A stretch of DNA of 64,000 bases from contig JADJVA010000025.1 of NCBI GenBank assembly GCA_016716765.1, positions 124,001 through 188,000 on the forward strand. Direction: 5' to 3'. Shown one piece after another: positions 36,595-46,010 of the stretch. The notes below the pieces were generated by a model, which saw only the letters and a program-made list of their open reading frames with translations, had not been told where the DNA came from and ran no database searches. Every line of letters starts with the position of its first letter. The first letter of the stretch is position 1. This stretch comes from Bdellovibrionales bacterium. Lineage in GTDB: Bacteria; Bdellovibrionota; Bdellovibrionia; Bdellovibrionales; UBA1609. Both the position numbers and the translations under genes were made by a program.

Positions 36595-36823
36595 TCAAGT
36601 TGCTCGGATATCATACACCGCATAGGCCGATTGGATTGGCTTGGTTTTTTAGATCCAAGCCCGAACCCTCTCGTTTCATTATGAATGGTCTAAAACGATA
36701 AATTCTACCACACATCGATCCTCGCTGAGCAGGCCTGATTCGCCCTTCAATTCAGGGCAACTGGTCGAAGATCATGTTATCATATAATCTTGGGAAATTT
36801 GCAGTACGTGGGGGGATGATCTG

Positions 36824-38316
36824 ATGAAATCGAGACGAAGCTTCCGATCTACGGAAATGTTGTTGCTTGCTGTCCTGTTTCTCAAACTCTTTGGTTGCAA
36901 AGTTAACAATACGATACAGGGAAATATCGGGTCGGATTCAAATAAGATTTCTGTTAGCTTACAAGGTGGAAGCTCTTCAGTCACTGTCGCAGAGGGGTCA
37001 AATACAAATTTCGTTTTAATTTTATCTTCGCCTCTTGCTGCGGAGGCTTCACTTGAATGGTCAATATTAGATGTAAATGGAACGGCCGCAACTCTTGAGT
37101 TCCCCATATCCTCAGGCACACTTGTTTTTCCCGCAAATCAACTTTCAGGGTACTTTAGTATACAAGGCTCCAATGATGCCCTACAAAAGGGAACTCGTCA
37201 GTTCTCCCTTCATTTTTCAAATCCATCTACGCCTCGCTTGGATATTGGATCAGTTGTTATTGCACTTTCAGTGACTGATGACGATTTTGTTCTTAGCTCA
37301 ACAAAACTGGCATCCAATTCAACTAATTCATATGTTGATATTGATGTTGATTGGGATCTTAACTACGCATATTTGGGGTCACGTTTTACAAGCACCTGCT
37401 TTCAGGTTGTGGACTTTGCGAATATTTTGGCTCCAGTCGTTGTGAAAACTATCGGGTCTGCCACCACTCCCTCTCCGACCGGAAATACCTGTTTGGGTGT
37501 AAAACTATTTGCGTCCAATAGGCGATTGATCGTGACAAGCAATTCAGGTAATCGCGCTGAGGTCTGGAACTTGGGAACAAATCCATCTGTATAGAATTTT
37601 ACAAGAGTTATTGATTTAGCCGTTACATCAGCTCGTGTCGTTGCTGGCATAAATGAAGCAAATGGACTTAATGACACAGATATTTCAATTGTAAGGACAA
37701 GTGGGGTTGCAAAGCTGAAATACAATGAGGGCGCTGCGAGTTTAGTTTCAACATGGAATACCGCTTTGGCCGGCTCTCGAAATGGAGGGGTGGTCGTAGA
37801 TGGAAACTTTGTGTTGAGTGGCGGCTGGGCCAACGCGGATCCAATTCTCTCCCATGATTTTTCAACTGGAAACTTGTTGAGTACCTTTCCAATGGACAAT
37901 GGCGGCAGCAGTGGGCTCTGGTCCGCTGCCATTTCTCCTGACCAATCAAAAGTATTCTTCGGCGGCTGGGTCTCAGGCTTTTTAAGTATTCCCCTCTCCC
38001 CTCTCCTGCCCTCTCTGTAACCAAGCGAGTTGATAACCCTAGCGGGTATCGCTCGACGGCATATGCTCAGATTGACGGCAAAGATTACTTTGTGGCTGTG
38101 TCTTCGGATCACTATGTTGATGTCTATGATGCGACTGATATTGATAGTCCCCAGCTCGCGTATCGCACTCTCGTCCCGGGCATGGAAGGCGAATTGTATG
38201 GCGTGAGGGTCAACCAGAATTCAAAGCGGTTGGTCATTGTGACAAACAAGGGAGATTTTGTCTTGGCCGATTGGGACAAAATGTTACCGGCACAGGCCCA
38301 ACATCCTCAATTCTAA
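36824..38316 (+). pseudogene. Lipoprotein with Calx-beta domain and LVIVD/propeller repeats, interrupted by a stop and a frameshift
   Basis: A signal peptide with lipobox LFGC (about residue 27) is followed by a Calx-beta domain (VTVAEGSNTNFVLILSSPL to ALSVTDDD) and then beta-propeller-like repeats of the LVIVD kind. The first frame stops at TAG 37592-37594, but the same frame continues with matching repeats to 37980 or so, where a second lesion shifts it. Adding one C to the CCCC run near 37990 gives SIPPLPSPALSVTKRV and leads into the last part, ending at TAA 38316. Repaired length is about 497 codons. Likely a surface or periplasmic protein in decay, or one with base-call errors. GGGGGG precedes the ATG. 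Confidence 0.75.
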
Positions 38317-38343
38317 TTCACTTTTTGTGGGATAATTCTGTGC

Positions 38344-38877
38344 TTATTTATCGAGCGAGAAAGCCCAATCAACGAGTGCCTCTGGATTTGCAGTTGCGAT
38401 TGTGGTCTTTTTACTCGTCTCGGTCTTTAAGGAGAGAGTCGCGTTATTTTCCTCAAGCACCCGAACCAAGGTTTTCAGATCAGTGACCTCCTCTTTGAGC
38501 AGAATAATTTGCTCTTCCTTCTCCTGAAGGATGACGGCGTAAGCCTTTTTTATTTCCTGAAGCACAGAATGTACAGTCTGAGCTAATTGGTCAGACTCTA
38601 CCCCTTGATTCAGTGGCAAATCCTGAATCAAGGGGCGGCCCTTTATCTCTGATATTGGCTCCGGCCCGATTGGATCTCTACTTACAGATGGGGGAGCGCT
38701 GGAAATCACACTGGCATGAAATTGGTGCATCATTAGGGGAATGTCCTTCAGCCAATATTTTCCATTTTCCAAATTATACTCTGCGGCATCTTCTTTTATT
38801 CTCCGCCTCAGAGTTGAAATGCTGACTTTGTATTTGCTTGAGTAGTCGTTTAAACTGATCCATTCGGGCCCGATCAA
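38344..38877 (-). CDS. Helix-turn-helix protein with coiled coil, unknown function
   Basis: This 177-residue protein has an N-terminal MerR/excisionase-like helix-turn-helix (about residues 6-45: WISLNDYSSKYKVSISTLRRR, then a winged segment GKYWLKDIPL). A Pro/Ser linker and a C-terminal coiled coil (about 100-150, EIKKAYAVILQEKEEQIIL) suggest dimerisation. It starts with TTG at 38877 after AAGGGGGTG. A perfect 9-bp palindrome lies 23-41 bases upstream, which would suit autoregulation. I do not know its targets. The divergent patatin gene is a candidate. Confidence 0.7.
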   Translation of the reverse strand: MIGPEWISLNDYSSKYKVSISTLRRRIKEDAAEYNLENGKYWLKDIPLMMHQFHASVISSAPPSVSRDPIGPEPISEIKGRPLIQDLPLNQGVESDQLAQTVHSVLQEIKKAYAVILQEKEEQIILLKEEVTDLKTLVRVLEENNATLSLKTETSKKTTIATANPEALVDWAFSLDK

Positions 38878-38899
38878 AGGACACCCCCTTTTGACTATT

Positions 38900-38918
38900 C
38901 AAAATTATCATAATTTTG
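38900..38918. promoter_or_regulatory. Perfect 19-base palindrome, candidate operator
   Basis: CAAAATTAT and ATAATTTTG flank a single central base. On the minus strand it contains TATGATAAT, a good -10-like box, and lies just upstream of the helix-turn-helix gene. A repressor bound here would block that promoter. Confidence 0.55.
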
Positions 38919-38993
38919 TTGTATTGACACCTTGTTTGAATACTCAGCTCAATGTCTGGCCCTTTGTCCGTCCGGTGTTTTAGTGTGTATTTC

Positions 38994-39023
38994 TGGTTCC
39001 CATAGGAACCATTTGGATATCCA
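38994..39023. promoter_or_regulatory. Two adjacent perfect inverted repeats
   Basis: TGGTTCC-CATA-GGAACCA (38994-39011) is followed two bases later by the ten-base palindrome TGGATATCCA (39014-39023). No T-run follows, so they look more like protein-binding sites or an RNA structure than a terminator. Confidence 0.5.
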
Positions 39024-39216
39024 TATCATCTCTGACTATTCAGACTATCCAAATCTGTGAGAAATTGCTCACTTTTGATGAATATTCTCTGGATATGATC
39101 AAGATGAGTATTCAATCCTCTCGCTTACTCTTACTCAAGGAGGCTAAGCCAGGCCAACTTCCCATCAAGTTGAGAATTCATTTCCTTTGTTAAAAAAATT
39201 TAATAAGATCAGCCTC

Positions 39217-40434
39217 ATGCGCCTAAGTGAAAAAAAGCATCCTTCATTGGTACTGAGTGGAGGCGGGATTAAAGCCGCCGCCTTTCATATTGGCGTGTGT
39301 CTGGCATTGCAAGAGAAGGGCTTTAGCTTTGAGGGTGGATTTCGTAATTCGGAAGAGACTAAGAATCAACCTGACCCATCTGTTCCTCTTAGATTCCAAA
39401 CTTACGTAGGATCTAGTGCAGGATCGGTGATCAGTACTCTGTTAGCAGCTGGCTATGATGTCGATGCGATCATCCATGCCTTTACTCAAGGTGCCGGACT
39501 AACTTCAGCGATCTGGAAGGCCAAAAGTACTGGCTCATATTTAAGACCTCTCACCTACCGCGATATTTTTGCTTTGAATATCAAAACTCCACGAGCCACT
39601 CGTATCCTCCCAAGCTTGTTTCGAAAAAAGCCAGTTATTTCAGGTGGTATTGAAGTTTTACTCAAAAGAGGTGTTAAAGTTAATGGGATTTTTACGACCG
39701 GTAACATAGAGAAGTATCTTCGGGAAGACGTATTGCTCTCCAATGATTTCCACTCGCTTCGTCCCAACCTCTTCATTATTGCCACCCAACTCAATCATTC
39801 AAGAAAGGTTGTGTTTGGGGCCTATGACAAGACCGTTAAAGAGAAGACAATTAAGTACGCTTCTTACTCCAATATCAGTGAAGCCGTCGCAGCCTCCGCC
39901 AGCCTACCTCCATTTTTTGCCCCTTACGGGATTACTAATTCAGAAGGAAAGGAAATCTACTTCTTTGACGGAGAAATTCGGGACACCTTGAGCACTCATG
40001 TCGCAGCTGATCATGGATCAGACCTTGTCATTTCTTCCTATTCAATCCAACCCTACCATTTCAATGAAGAGATTGGTTCGCTTCACGAATACGGAATGCC
40101 CATTATCGCCAACCAAGCTCTCTACCAGGTGGTCCAACAGAAGATTGCTAAGCATATTGAACACCAACAGGAAATCCGTGGCTTGATAAATGCTGTAAAT
40201 GGATATCTAAGACAAGCCAACATCCCCCCTGAACACCGCGAAAAGTTAATGGAAATTTTGGTTTCTCGCACAAACTACAAGCCGAACGTTGACTATATTT
40301 ATATTCACCCTAGTCCCCATGACTACGAAATGTTCTTTTTTGATCACTTCAGTTTGAATCCCAAAATCCTATCCAAAATTGTGAAAATTGGATTCAAGGC
40401 CGCAATGGCAACTCTCAGACAGTATAACATCTAA
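39217..40434 (+). CDS. Patatin-like phospholipase
   Basis: This acyl hydrolase has a Ser-Asp dyad. The 405-residue product shows the oxyanion motif SGGGIKAAAFHIG near residue 17, the nucleophile elbow GSSAG with Ser at about residue 67, and the catalytic Asp in DGE (FFDGEIRDTLSTHVA). No signal peptide is seen; bacterial relatives such as ExoU or RssA-like proteins act inside or are secreted by other means. ATG at 39217 is chosen; an upstream TTG at 39187 would add ten residues, and neither has a strong ribosome site. Divergent from the helix-turn-helix gene. Confidence 0.88.
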   Translation: MRLSEKKHPSLVLSGGGIKAAAFHIGVCLALQEKGFSFEGGFRNSEETKNQPDPSVPLRFQTYVGSSAGSVISTLLAAGYDVDAIIHAFTQGAGLTSAIWKAKSTGSYLRPLTYRDIFALNIKTPRATRILPSLFRKKPVISGGIEVLLKRGVKVNGIFTTGNIEKYLREDVLLSNDFHSLRPNLFIIATQLNHSRKVVFGAYDKTVKEKTIKYASYSNISEAVAASASLPPFFAPYGITNSEGKEIYFFDGEIRDTLSTHVAADHGSDLVISSYSIQPYHFNEEIGSLHEYGMPIIANQALYQVVQQKIAKHIEHQQEIRGLINAVNGYLRQANIPPEHREKLMEILVSRTNYKPNVDYIYIHPSPHDYEMFFFDHFSLNPKILSKIVKIGFKAAMATLRQYNI

Positions 40435-40672
40435 AGCAACGCAATAAGCTGAGCTGAAGCTTTAGACCGGACTCCACCGATCATCAGATCAAACTGCTAA
40501 AAAAAAGAGCCAATATGAACACACCCAAAAAAAAGACTCTCGACTGTTTCACGAAGACACCCCCATATTTGACCCACACAGAAGGTATCTCAAATGAATA
40601 TACTTTACGAATCGAATAGTTTTGTAACTGCGATAACTGCCTGTTATAGACCGATAGGAGAGCAGCGAATTC

Positions 40673-42148
40673 TTAGAATAGTCCGGCAACAGCCTTTCGA
40701 ATTTCTTCATAAAAGGGGTTTGAAAAAATCCCCAGGACTAAAGTCGCCAGAGCACATGCTCCCACAAGCCAACGGCTCAATATTCGTGATTGATCGACCT
40801 CAATGCCTCCGCCTTCCGACATATACATGTAAACAACTGGGCGCAAGTAATAGAAGACACTGATTGCGGAACTCACAACTCCCCAGAACGATACCCAAAA
40901 AAAGCCCTGCTTGATCGCTGCCGAAAAAATATAAAATTTCCCAAAAAATCCCAAGGTTGGCGAAAGACCTGCCAAGCTCAACATAAGTACTGTTAGGCAG
41001 GCAGCCAACATGGGGCTGCGCGCACCCAGCCCCTTAAGATCATCCGCAACTACTTCTGAATTTTCATTCTTCTCCAGTAAACTCAATATTCCAAAAGATC
41101 CCAAGGTCATGATCATGTAACCAAAAACATAAAACATCACGCTGGAAGCGCCAAGATGCCCTAATTCCCCAATTCCTGCAGCTAATACCCCAACCAAGAT
41201 ATACCCCGAATGGGCAATACTCGAATAAGCAAGCATCCTTTTCAGATTTCTTTGCAGGATCGCCGTCACATTTCCAGCGATCATCGTAAGGACCGCCAGC
41301 CACTGAATACCCACGATGAGGTCCTCCGTTCTCTCTCCGTTAAGAACTTGAGTCCCAACAAGGCGCAAGAACGCTGCAAATATGGCTAGCTTTACTCCGG
41401 CGGCCATAAAACCTGTAAGAGGCGTCGCCGACCCCTGATAGACATCAGGAGCCCAAAAATGAAACGGGACTATCGCAACTTTGAATGAAAGTCCCACCAC
41501 AACCATTACAATCCCAAACAAAAACAGTCGATTTGTTCCAATCAGGTCAGCCCCGATCTCAGATAGATCAAGTAAATAGGTCCCACCTGCCGTCCCATAA
41601 ATGAAGGCACACCCATAAAGAAATATCGCAGAAGCAAAGCTTCCTAATACGAAATATTTAAATGCGGCTTCTTTCGAAAGTCGTTCTTCTAAGCTCAATG
41701 CGATAGCCAAATACAAGCACAAGGACATGACCTCGATTCCTATAAACAACATAATTAAGTCATTGGACCACGCGACCAGCAACATTCCCATCGCAGCATT
41801 CAAAATGAGAAACACCAGCTCCTCAAACTGCCGTGTTGATGTAGCCAAATTATCTTTAGCAAAAATCAAACTCATTGCGGTTGCAATAATCACCAAAATG
41901 GCAGACCAACTACCAATTCCATCAAAGACCAGAGACTTGGAAAAAGCCGTTTGATTAATTCCATAATTCGAAATCGTCAACCCACCCGCAATTGTCAGCC
42001 CAATCAGCCCGTACAATACCGATGACATCGACTTTGGCGTCCGCCCCTTACCAAAAACCTTGACGCTCAAAGGAATGAGGCTCGCAATAAAAAGTGCAAT
42101 CGCTGGGCTAACCAGTAACAAATCAACCAATTGAAAATTTACCGACAT
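40673..42148 (-). CDS. nuoN: NADH-quinone oxidoreductase subunit N
   Basis: NuoN is an antiporter-like proton-pumping subunit of complex I. The 491-residue protein has about 14 hydrophobic helices, the conserved glutamate in LFIGIEVMSLCLY, and lysines in transmembrane segments (SFKVAIVPFHFWAPDVYQGS, LKRMLAYSSIAHSGYI). It is the last gene of nuoAHJKLMN, 16 bases after nuoM, with GGGAGT before its ATG. Confidence 0.95.
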   Translation of the reverse strand: MSVNFQLVDLLLVSPAIALFIASLIPLSVKVFGKGRTPKSMSSVLYGLIGLTIAGGLTISNYGINQTAFSKSLVFDGIGSWSAILVIIATAMSLIFAKDNLATSTRQFEELVFLILNAAMGMLLVAWSNDLIMLFIGIEVMSLCLYLAIALSLEERLSKEAAFKYFVLGSFASAIFLYGCAFIYGTAGGTYLLDLSEIGADLIGTNRLFLFGIVMVVVGLSFKVAIVPFHFWAPDVYQGSATPLTGFMAAGVKLAIFAAFLRLVGTQVLNGERTEDLIVGIQWLAVLTMIAGNVTAILQRNLKRMLAYSSIAHSGYILVGVLAAGIGELGHLGASSVMFYVFGYMIMTLGSFGILSLLEKNENSEVVADDLKGLGARSPMLAACLTVLMLSLAGLSPTLGFFGKFYIFSAAIKQGFFWVSFWGVVSSAISVFYYLRPVVYMYMSEGGGIEVDQSRILSRWLVGACALATLVLGIFSNPFYEEIRKAVAGLF

Positions 42149-42164
42149 GAAAAGACTCCCAAGT

Positions 42165-43733
42165 CTATTTACTTAATCCGTTCGTTAAATAACGAGTAAC
42201 AGATTCCCGCAAGCTCTCTTTACCTGAAATACTGAGCTCATAACTCGTACGATTGGCTACGATGTGGTCAACACTCGCATTCGACCACCGAAGAAAGTGT
42301 CCCGGAAACAACCCCATCCAAAAAATTAAAATAACCAGTGGCGCTATCACCAAAATCTCTCGAGAATTAAGGTCCAAGCCATGTTTTTCATGCTCAACAA
42401 CCAAAGGTCCCTTTTCGCCATAAAAAATACGCTTAAACATCCAAAGCATATAGGCTGCTCCTAGAACAACTCCCGCTACAGCAAAGTAAGCGTAGGGCCG
42501 CGCTCCCATAAATGCCCCCATCAAAATGTAGAATTCACCAACAAACCCGTTTGTCATCGGTACTGCTATGCTCGAGAGAGTCACAACGAAAAAGACAATG
42601 GTAAAAATTGGTGCAGCAGAAGCCAATCCCCCATACTTGGTGATTTCACGACTATGAGTCCTCTCATAAATCATTCCGACAAGTAAAAACAAGGCCCCTG
42701 TGCTAATTCCATGATTTAGCATTTGATACAGACCACCATTAACGCCGTATACGTTAAAGGAAAAAAGACCCAATACAATATATCCCATATGAGAAACCGA
42801 AGAATAGGCGACCAATTTCTTCACATCGGGCTGAACCATGGCCACCAAAGCACCATAAACAATTCCAACCGCTCCAACTAAAAGAAAAACCCACGAATAG
42901 TATTCTGAGGCTTGAGGAAACATTGGAATCGAAAAACGCAACAGCCCGTAAGTTCCCATCTTCAACATCACACCGGCTAAAATCACAGAACCCGGAGTTG
43001 GCGCTTCCACGTGTGCATCAGGCAACCAGGTGTGGAAGGGGAAAAGAGGAATTTTTATCGCAAACGCAAGAGAGAACGCGAAAAAAAGCAAGGTTTGTGT
43101 TGATAAAATCTCCGCGGCCACAAATGGTATTTTCAATTTGTAAAAATCAAGGAGACTCGCCGAAATCACCCCGAGTTGGTCTTGGGCATAAAACATCATT
43201 GCAATTATTCCCAGAAGCATGAACAGAGACCCAAGCATCGTGTAGATAAAAAACTTAAGGGTCGCATAGATTCGTCTCTGCCCTCCCCAAATGCCGATCA
43301 GAAAATACATTGGCACAAGTGACAGCTCAAAAAACGTATAGAACAGGATGGCGTCCATCGCCACAAAGGTTCCTAGCATCGTTGTTTCAAGCACAAGCAT
43401 CGCCACCAAGAAGCCACGAAGCTTTTTTTCAATCGAGGTCCAACTGCCCAAAATCGTCAATGGAGTCAGAAAAGTTGTAAGGAGAATCAACCAAAAGGAA
43501 ATTCCATCTATACCCAGAAAATAAGACACCCCCGCAGAAGGAATCCATGGATACTGCTCTACCAACTGCAGCCCAGAGTGACTGGGATCAAACTTAATAA
43601 AAAGAATGAGACTAAGAACAAATTCAACCGTCGCAAAGCTCAGAGCCAAAGGCCTCAAGATTTTTTCACTTGGAGCAAACCACAGCACACCAGCCATCAA
43701 CAGAGGAAGAAAAATTAAAGTCGTCAAAAACAT
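42165..43733 (-). CDS. nuoM: NADH-quinone oxidoreductase subunit M
   Basis: This is the second antiporter-like pump subunit, 522 residues with about 14 helices. The conserved Glu in FYTFFELSLVPMY, the Lys in FSLAFAIKIPLFPFHTWLPDAHVEAP and the VKKLVAYSSVSHMGY segment identify NuoM. It lies eight bases after nuoL. Translation coupling is likely through the short spacing. Confidence 0.96.
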   Translation of the reverse strand: MFLTTLIFLPLLMAGVLWFAPSEKILRPLALSFATVEFVLSLILFIKFDPSHSGLQLVEQYPWIPSAGVSYFLGIDGISFWLILLTTFLTPLTILGSWTSIEKKLRGFLVAMLVLETTMLGTFVAMDAILFYTFFELSLVPMYFLIGIWGGQRRIYATLKFFIYTMLGSLFMLLGIIAMMFYAQDQLGVISASLLDFYKLKIPFVAAEILSTQTLLFFAFSLAFAIKIPLFPFHTWLPDAHVEAPTPGSVILAGVMLKMGTYGLLRFSIPMFPQASEYYSWVFLLVGAVGIVYGALVAMVQPDVKKLVAYSSVSHMGYIVLGLFSFNVYGVNGGLYQMLNHGISTGALFLLVGMIYERTHSREITKYGGLASAAPIFTIVFFVVTLSSIAVPMTNGFVGEFYILMGAFMGARPYAYFAVAGVVLGAAYMLWMFKRIFYGEKGPLVVEHEKHGLDLNSREILVIAPLVILIFWMGLFPGHFLRWSNASVDHIVANRTSYELSISGKESLRESVTRYLTNGLSK

Positions 43734-43741
43734 GAATCACC

Positions 43742-45673
43742 TCAAAGGGAATAAATCATCAACGAGATCAGTCCTATCGCAATAAAAAGGGCATATTGTT
43801 GGAGATTTCCATTTTGAAGGGAGCGAATCCCCCTTCCTGTACTATTTATAAAATCAGAAACCCAATAGGTTATCTGATCAATAAATCTGACATCAATGTA
43901 AACCCATAGACCCTTACTCAAATTCACGAGCGGATTGATTAGTTTCCCAAAGTAAATTTCATCTATCCAGTATCTACCTTCGACAAGTCTATAAATAGGA
44001 CCAATCTTTCTCGTAATTATCGCAGTTCGATCAGGATTCAAAATATAGGTGTCATACGAGAACCAAGCGGCCAAACCAGCAATACCCACTGAAACTCCCA
44101 TTAAAGACCACTCTAAGATCGCGCTTCCCGGAGCTTTGCCAGGTAACTTAGCTAAAACAGGCTCGAGCCACTCTGAAAGGAAATGACCCGGATGCCCTGG
44201 CAAAATAGCAGATATTACGTGGGGAATACCGATCCATCCACCTATGACTGATAAGATAGCCAAGACAATCAATGGCAATGTCATAGAAAGAGGAGATTCG
44301 TGAGGATGAGTTTCAGACGAAAATCGAGGCTTACCCCAAAAAACAAATGCCATCAATCTCGTCATATAAAATGCAGTTGCGGCTGCAGTCAAAGCCCCCA
44401 CAATCCAGAACAGGGGACCTACTTTTGGAAGGTTGAATGCATGCCAAAGAATCTCGTCCTTACTAAAAAACCCAGCAAAGGGAGGCAGTCCTATAATGGC
44501 GACCCAGCCGATCACAAAGGTCCAATATGTGATTGGCATGTAAGGTTTAAGACCCCCCATTTTTCGAATATCCTGCTCGTGATGCATGGCATGTATGACA
44601 CTTCCCGAACCCAAAAACATCAGAGCCTTAAAAAAAGCATGGGTCATCAGGTGAAACATCGCCGGCATGAAAGCCCCTACGCCCACAGCTAAAACCATGT
44701 ATCCCAACTGAGAAACCGTCGAATAAGCTAAAACTTTCTTAATATCCCATTGTGTCATTCCAATTGTCGCAGCCAACAAGGCTGTGAGGGCACCAACAAT
44801 AGCCACAACCATCATGGCCTGAGGAGCCAGGACAAACACCGCACTTAACCTGACCATCATGTACACGCCGGCAGTTACCATTGTGGCAGCATGAATCAGT
44901 GCTGAAACAGGCGTGGGACCCGCCATAGCATCAGGAAGCCAAACATAAAGTGGTATTTGAGCTGACTTCCCTGTGGCACCAATGAAAAGAAACAAACAAG
45001 CAAGGGTAATTGGCCCAGACCAGCCGGTTTCAGCGGTGGCCGGCAATAGATGACTCAATTGAGAAAATTCAACTGAACCAAAAGTCGCAAAGAGAAGAAA
45101 TATTCCCAATAAAAATCCTGCGTCTCCAATTCGATTTGTAATAAAGGCCTTCATTCCGGCCGCAGATTTTTCTTTGTCAGTAAACCAAAAACCAATCAGA
45201 AGATATGAACAAAGGCCAACCCCCTCCCATCCAACGAACATGACTATCAGGTTATCGCCGAGCACCAAAAGCAACATATTGAAAAGAAACAAGTTCAGAT
45301 AAGCAAAGTACTTGGATGGCCTTTCATCATGAGACATATAGCCCACGCTAAAGATATGAATGAGCGAGCCAACACCCGTTATGACCAAAATCATGATCGC
45401 ACTGATCTGATCCACCAGAAAAGCTGCATTGGCTTTGAATTCGCCAACAGCCATCCATTCAAAAAAATGGACCCTCAGAAATCGCCCCTCTCCGGCCGGC
45501 ATTTGTATCAATAGAAAAACGAGTAGAGCCGAACAAATGAATGAAATGATTGCTGCGCCACTGGCAACAGACCCAGCTAATACGTAATTTGGATTTTTAA
45601 ACCTCAAGCCATTAAACAGAAAACCAACCAGGGGCGCTGCTAACAGTATTGCAAACAAAAGCTGAATTACCAT
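43742..45673 (-). CDS. nuoL: NADH-quinone oxidoreductase subunit L
   Basis: This is the distal antiporter-like pump subunit, 643 residues, with the C-terminal lateral helix that runs along the membrane arm. Diagnostic segments are MFVGWEGVGLCSYLLIGFW (conserved Glu), GKSAQIPLYVWLPDAMAGPTPVSALIHA and IKKVLAYSTVSQLGYM. It follows nuoK by ten bases. Length is within the usual range for NuoL. Confidence 0.96.
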   Translation of the reverse strand: MVIQLLFAILLAAPLVGFLFNGLRFKNPNYVLAGSVASGAAIISFICSALLVFLLIQMPAGEGRFLRVHFFEWMAVGEFKANAAFLVDQISAIMILVITGVGSLIHIFSVGYMSHDERPSKYFAYLNLFLFNMLLLVLGDNLIVMFVGWEGVGLCSYLLIGFWFTDKEKSAAGMKAFITNRIGDAGFLLGIFLLFATFGSVEFSQLSHLLPATAETGWSGPITLACLFLFIGATGKSAQIPLYVWLPDAMAGPTPVSALIHAATMVTAGVYMMVRLSAVFVLAPQAMMVVAIVGALTALLAATIGMTQWDIKKVLAYSTVSQLGYMVLAVGVGAFMPAMFHLMTHAFFKALMFLGSGSVIHAMHHEQDIRKMGGLKPYMPITYWTFVIGWVAIIGLPPFAGFFSKDEILWHAFNLPKVGPLFWIVGALTAAATAFYMTRLMAFVFWGKPRFSSETHPHESPLSMTLPLIVLAILSVIGGWIGIPHVISAILPGHPGHFLSEWLEPVLAKLPGKAPGSAILEWSLMGVSVGIAGLAAWFSYDTYILNPDRTAIITRKIGPIYRLVEGRYWIDEIYFGKLINPLVNLSKGLWVYIDVRFIDQITYWVSDFINSTGRGIRSLQNGNLQQYALFIAIGLISLMIYSL

Positions 45674-45683
45674 TTTTTCGGCC

Positions 45684-46010
45684 TTAACCTTTCAGTTGTT
45701 CAAAAGACTTAATGTCCACTTTTTTGAATTGCTTAAAAACCGTCACCGCAAGGGCCAGCCCAACTCCCGCCTCTGCTGCGGCCACTGTCATAACAAAAAA
45801 AACCATCAATTGGCCGTGAATATCACCCATATGATATCCAAAAGCCACAAAAGCAATGTTCACCCCGTTCAACATCAATTCCACTCCCATCAATATTACA
45901 ATAACGTTTCTTCTCAGCAAAACGGCAATCATCCCCATAGTGAAAACCAAGCCAGACAAAGCTAAATAGTGATTTAATCCAACATATTTTAATGCCTCAA
46001 GTGCGTGCAT
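45684..46010 (-). CDS. nuoK: NADH-quinone oxidoreductase subunit K
   Basis: This is a small three-helix subunit of 108 residues in the proximal membrane arm, linking the quinone site to the pumps. The two functional glutamates are in ILMGVELMLNGVN and AAAEAGVGLALAV. The N-terminus is about eight residues longer than in many homologues (LNHYLALSGLVF begins at residue 12). Its ATG overlaps the nuoJ stop by 14 bases. Confidence 0.95.
   Translation of the reverse strand: MHALEALKYVGLNHYLALSGLVFTMGMIAVLLRRNVIVILMGVELMLNGVNIAFVAFGYHMGDIHGQLMVFFVMTVAAAEAGVGLALAVTVFKQFKKVDIKSFEQLKG

Larger units (their letters stand above)
38878..39186. other. Palindrome-rich divergent intergenic region
   Basis: This region of about 300 bases between the helix-turn-helix gene and the patatin gene holds three perfect inverted repeats (38900-38918, 38994-39011, 39014-39023) and an exact ten-base direct repeat TGACTATTCA at 38892 and 39033. 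A 29-codon ORF at 39104-39193 contains an AAGGAGG at 39137-39143, but no start codon is well placed after it. No RNA gene was recognised. Confidence 0.55.

Noticed and set aside
37592..37594. TAG as a recoded sense codon
   Set aside because: Other genes in the window (for example pilT and the biotin carboxylase gene) end in TAG, so it is an ordinary stop here.
39104..39193. 29-codon ORF upstream of the patatin gene containing AAGGAGG
   Set aside because: The AAGGAGG has no start codon at a usable distance, the ORF itself has no ribosome site, and composition is unremarkable.
40484..40552. Short minus-strand ORF (22 codons, GTG start, hydrophobic) downstream of nuoN
   Set aside because: Only a weak G-rich site precedes it, it is very short, and nothing supports conservation. 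The repeated TTTTTTTT makes hydrophobic codons likely by chance.
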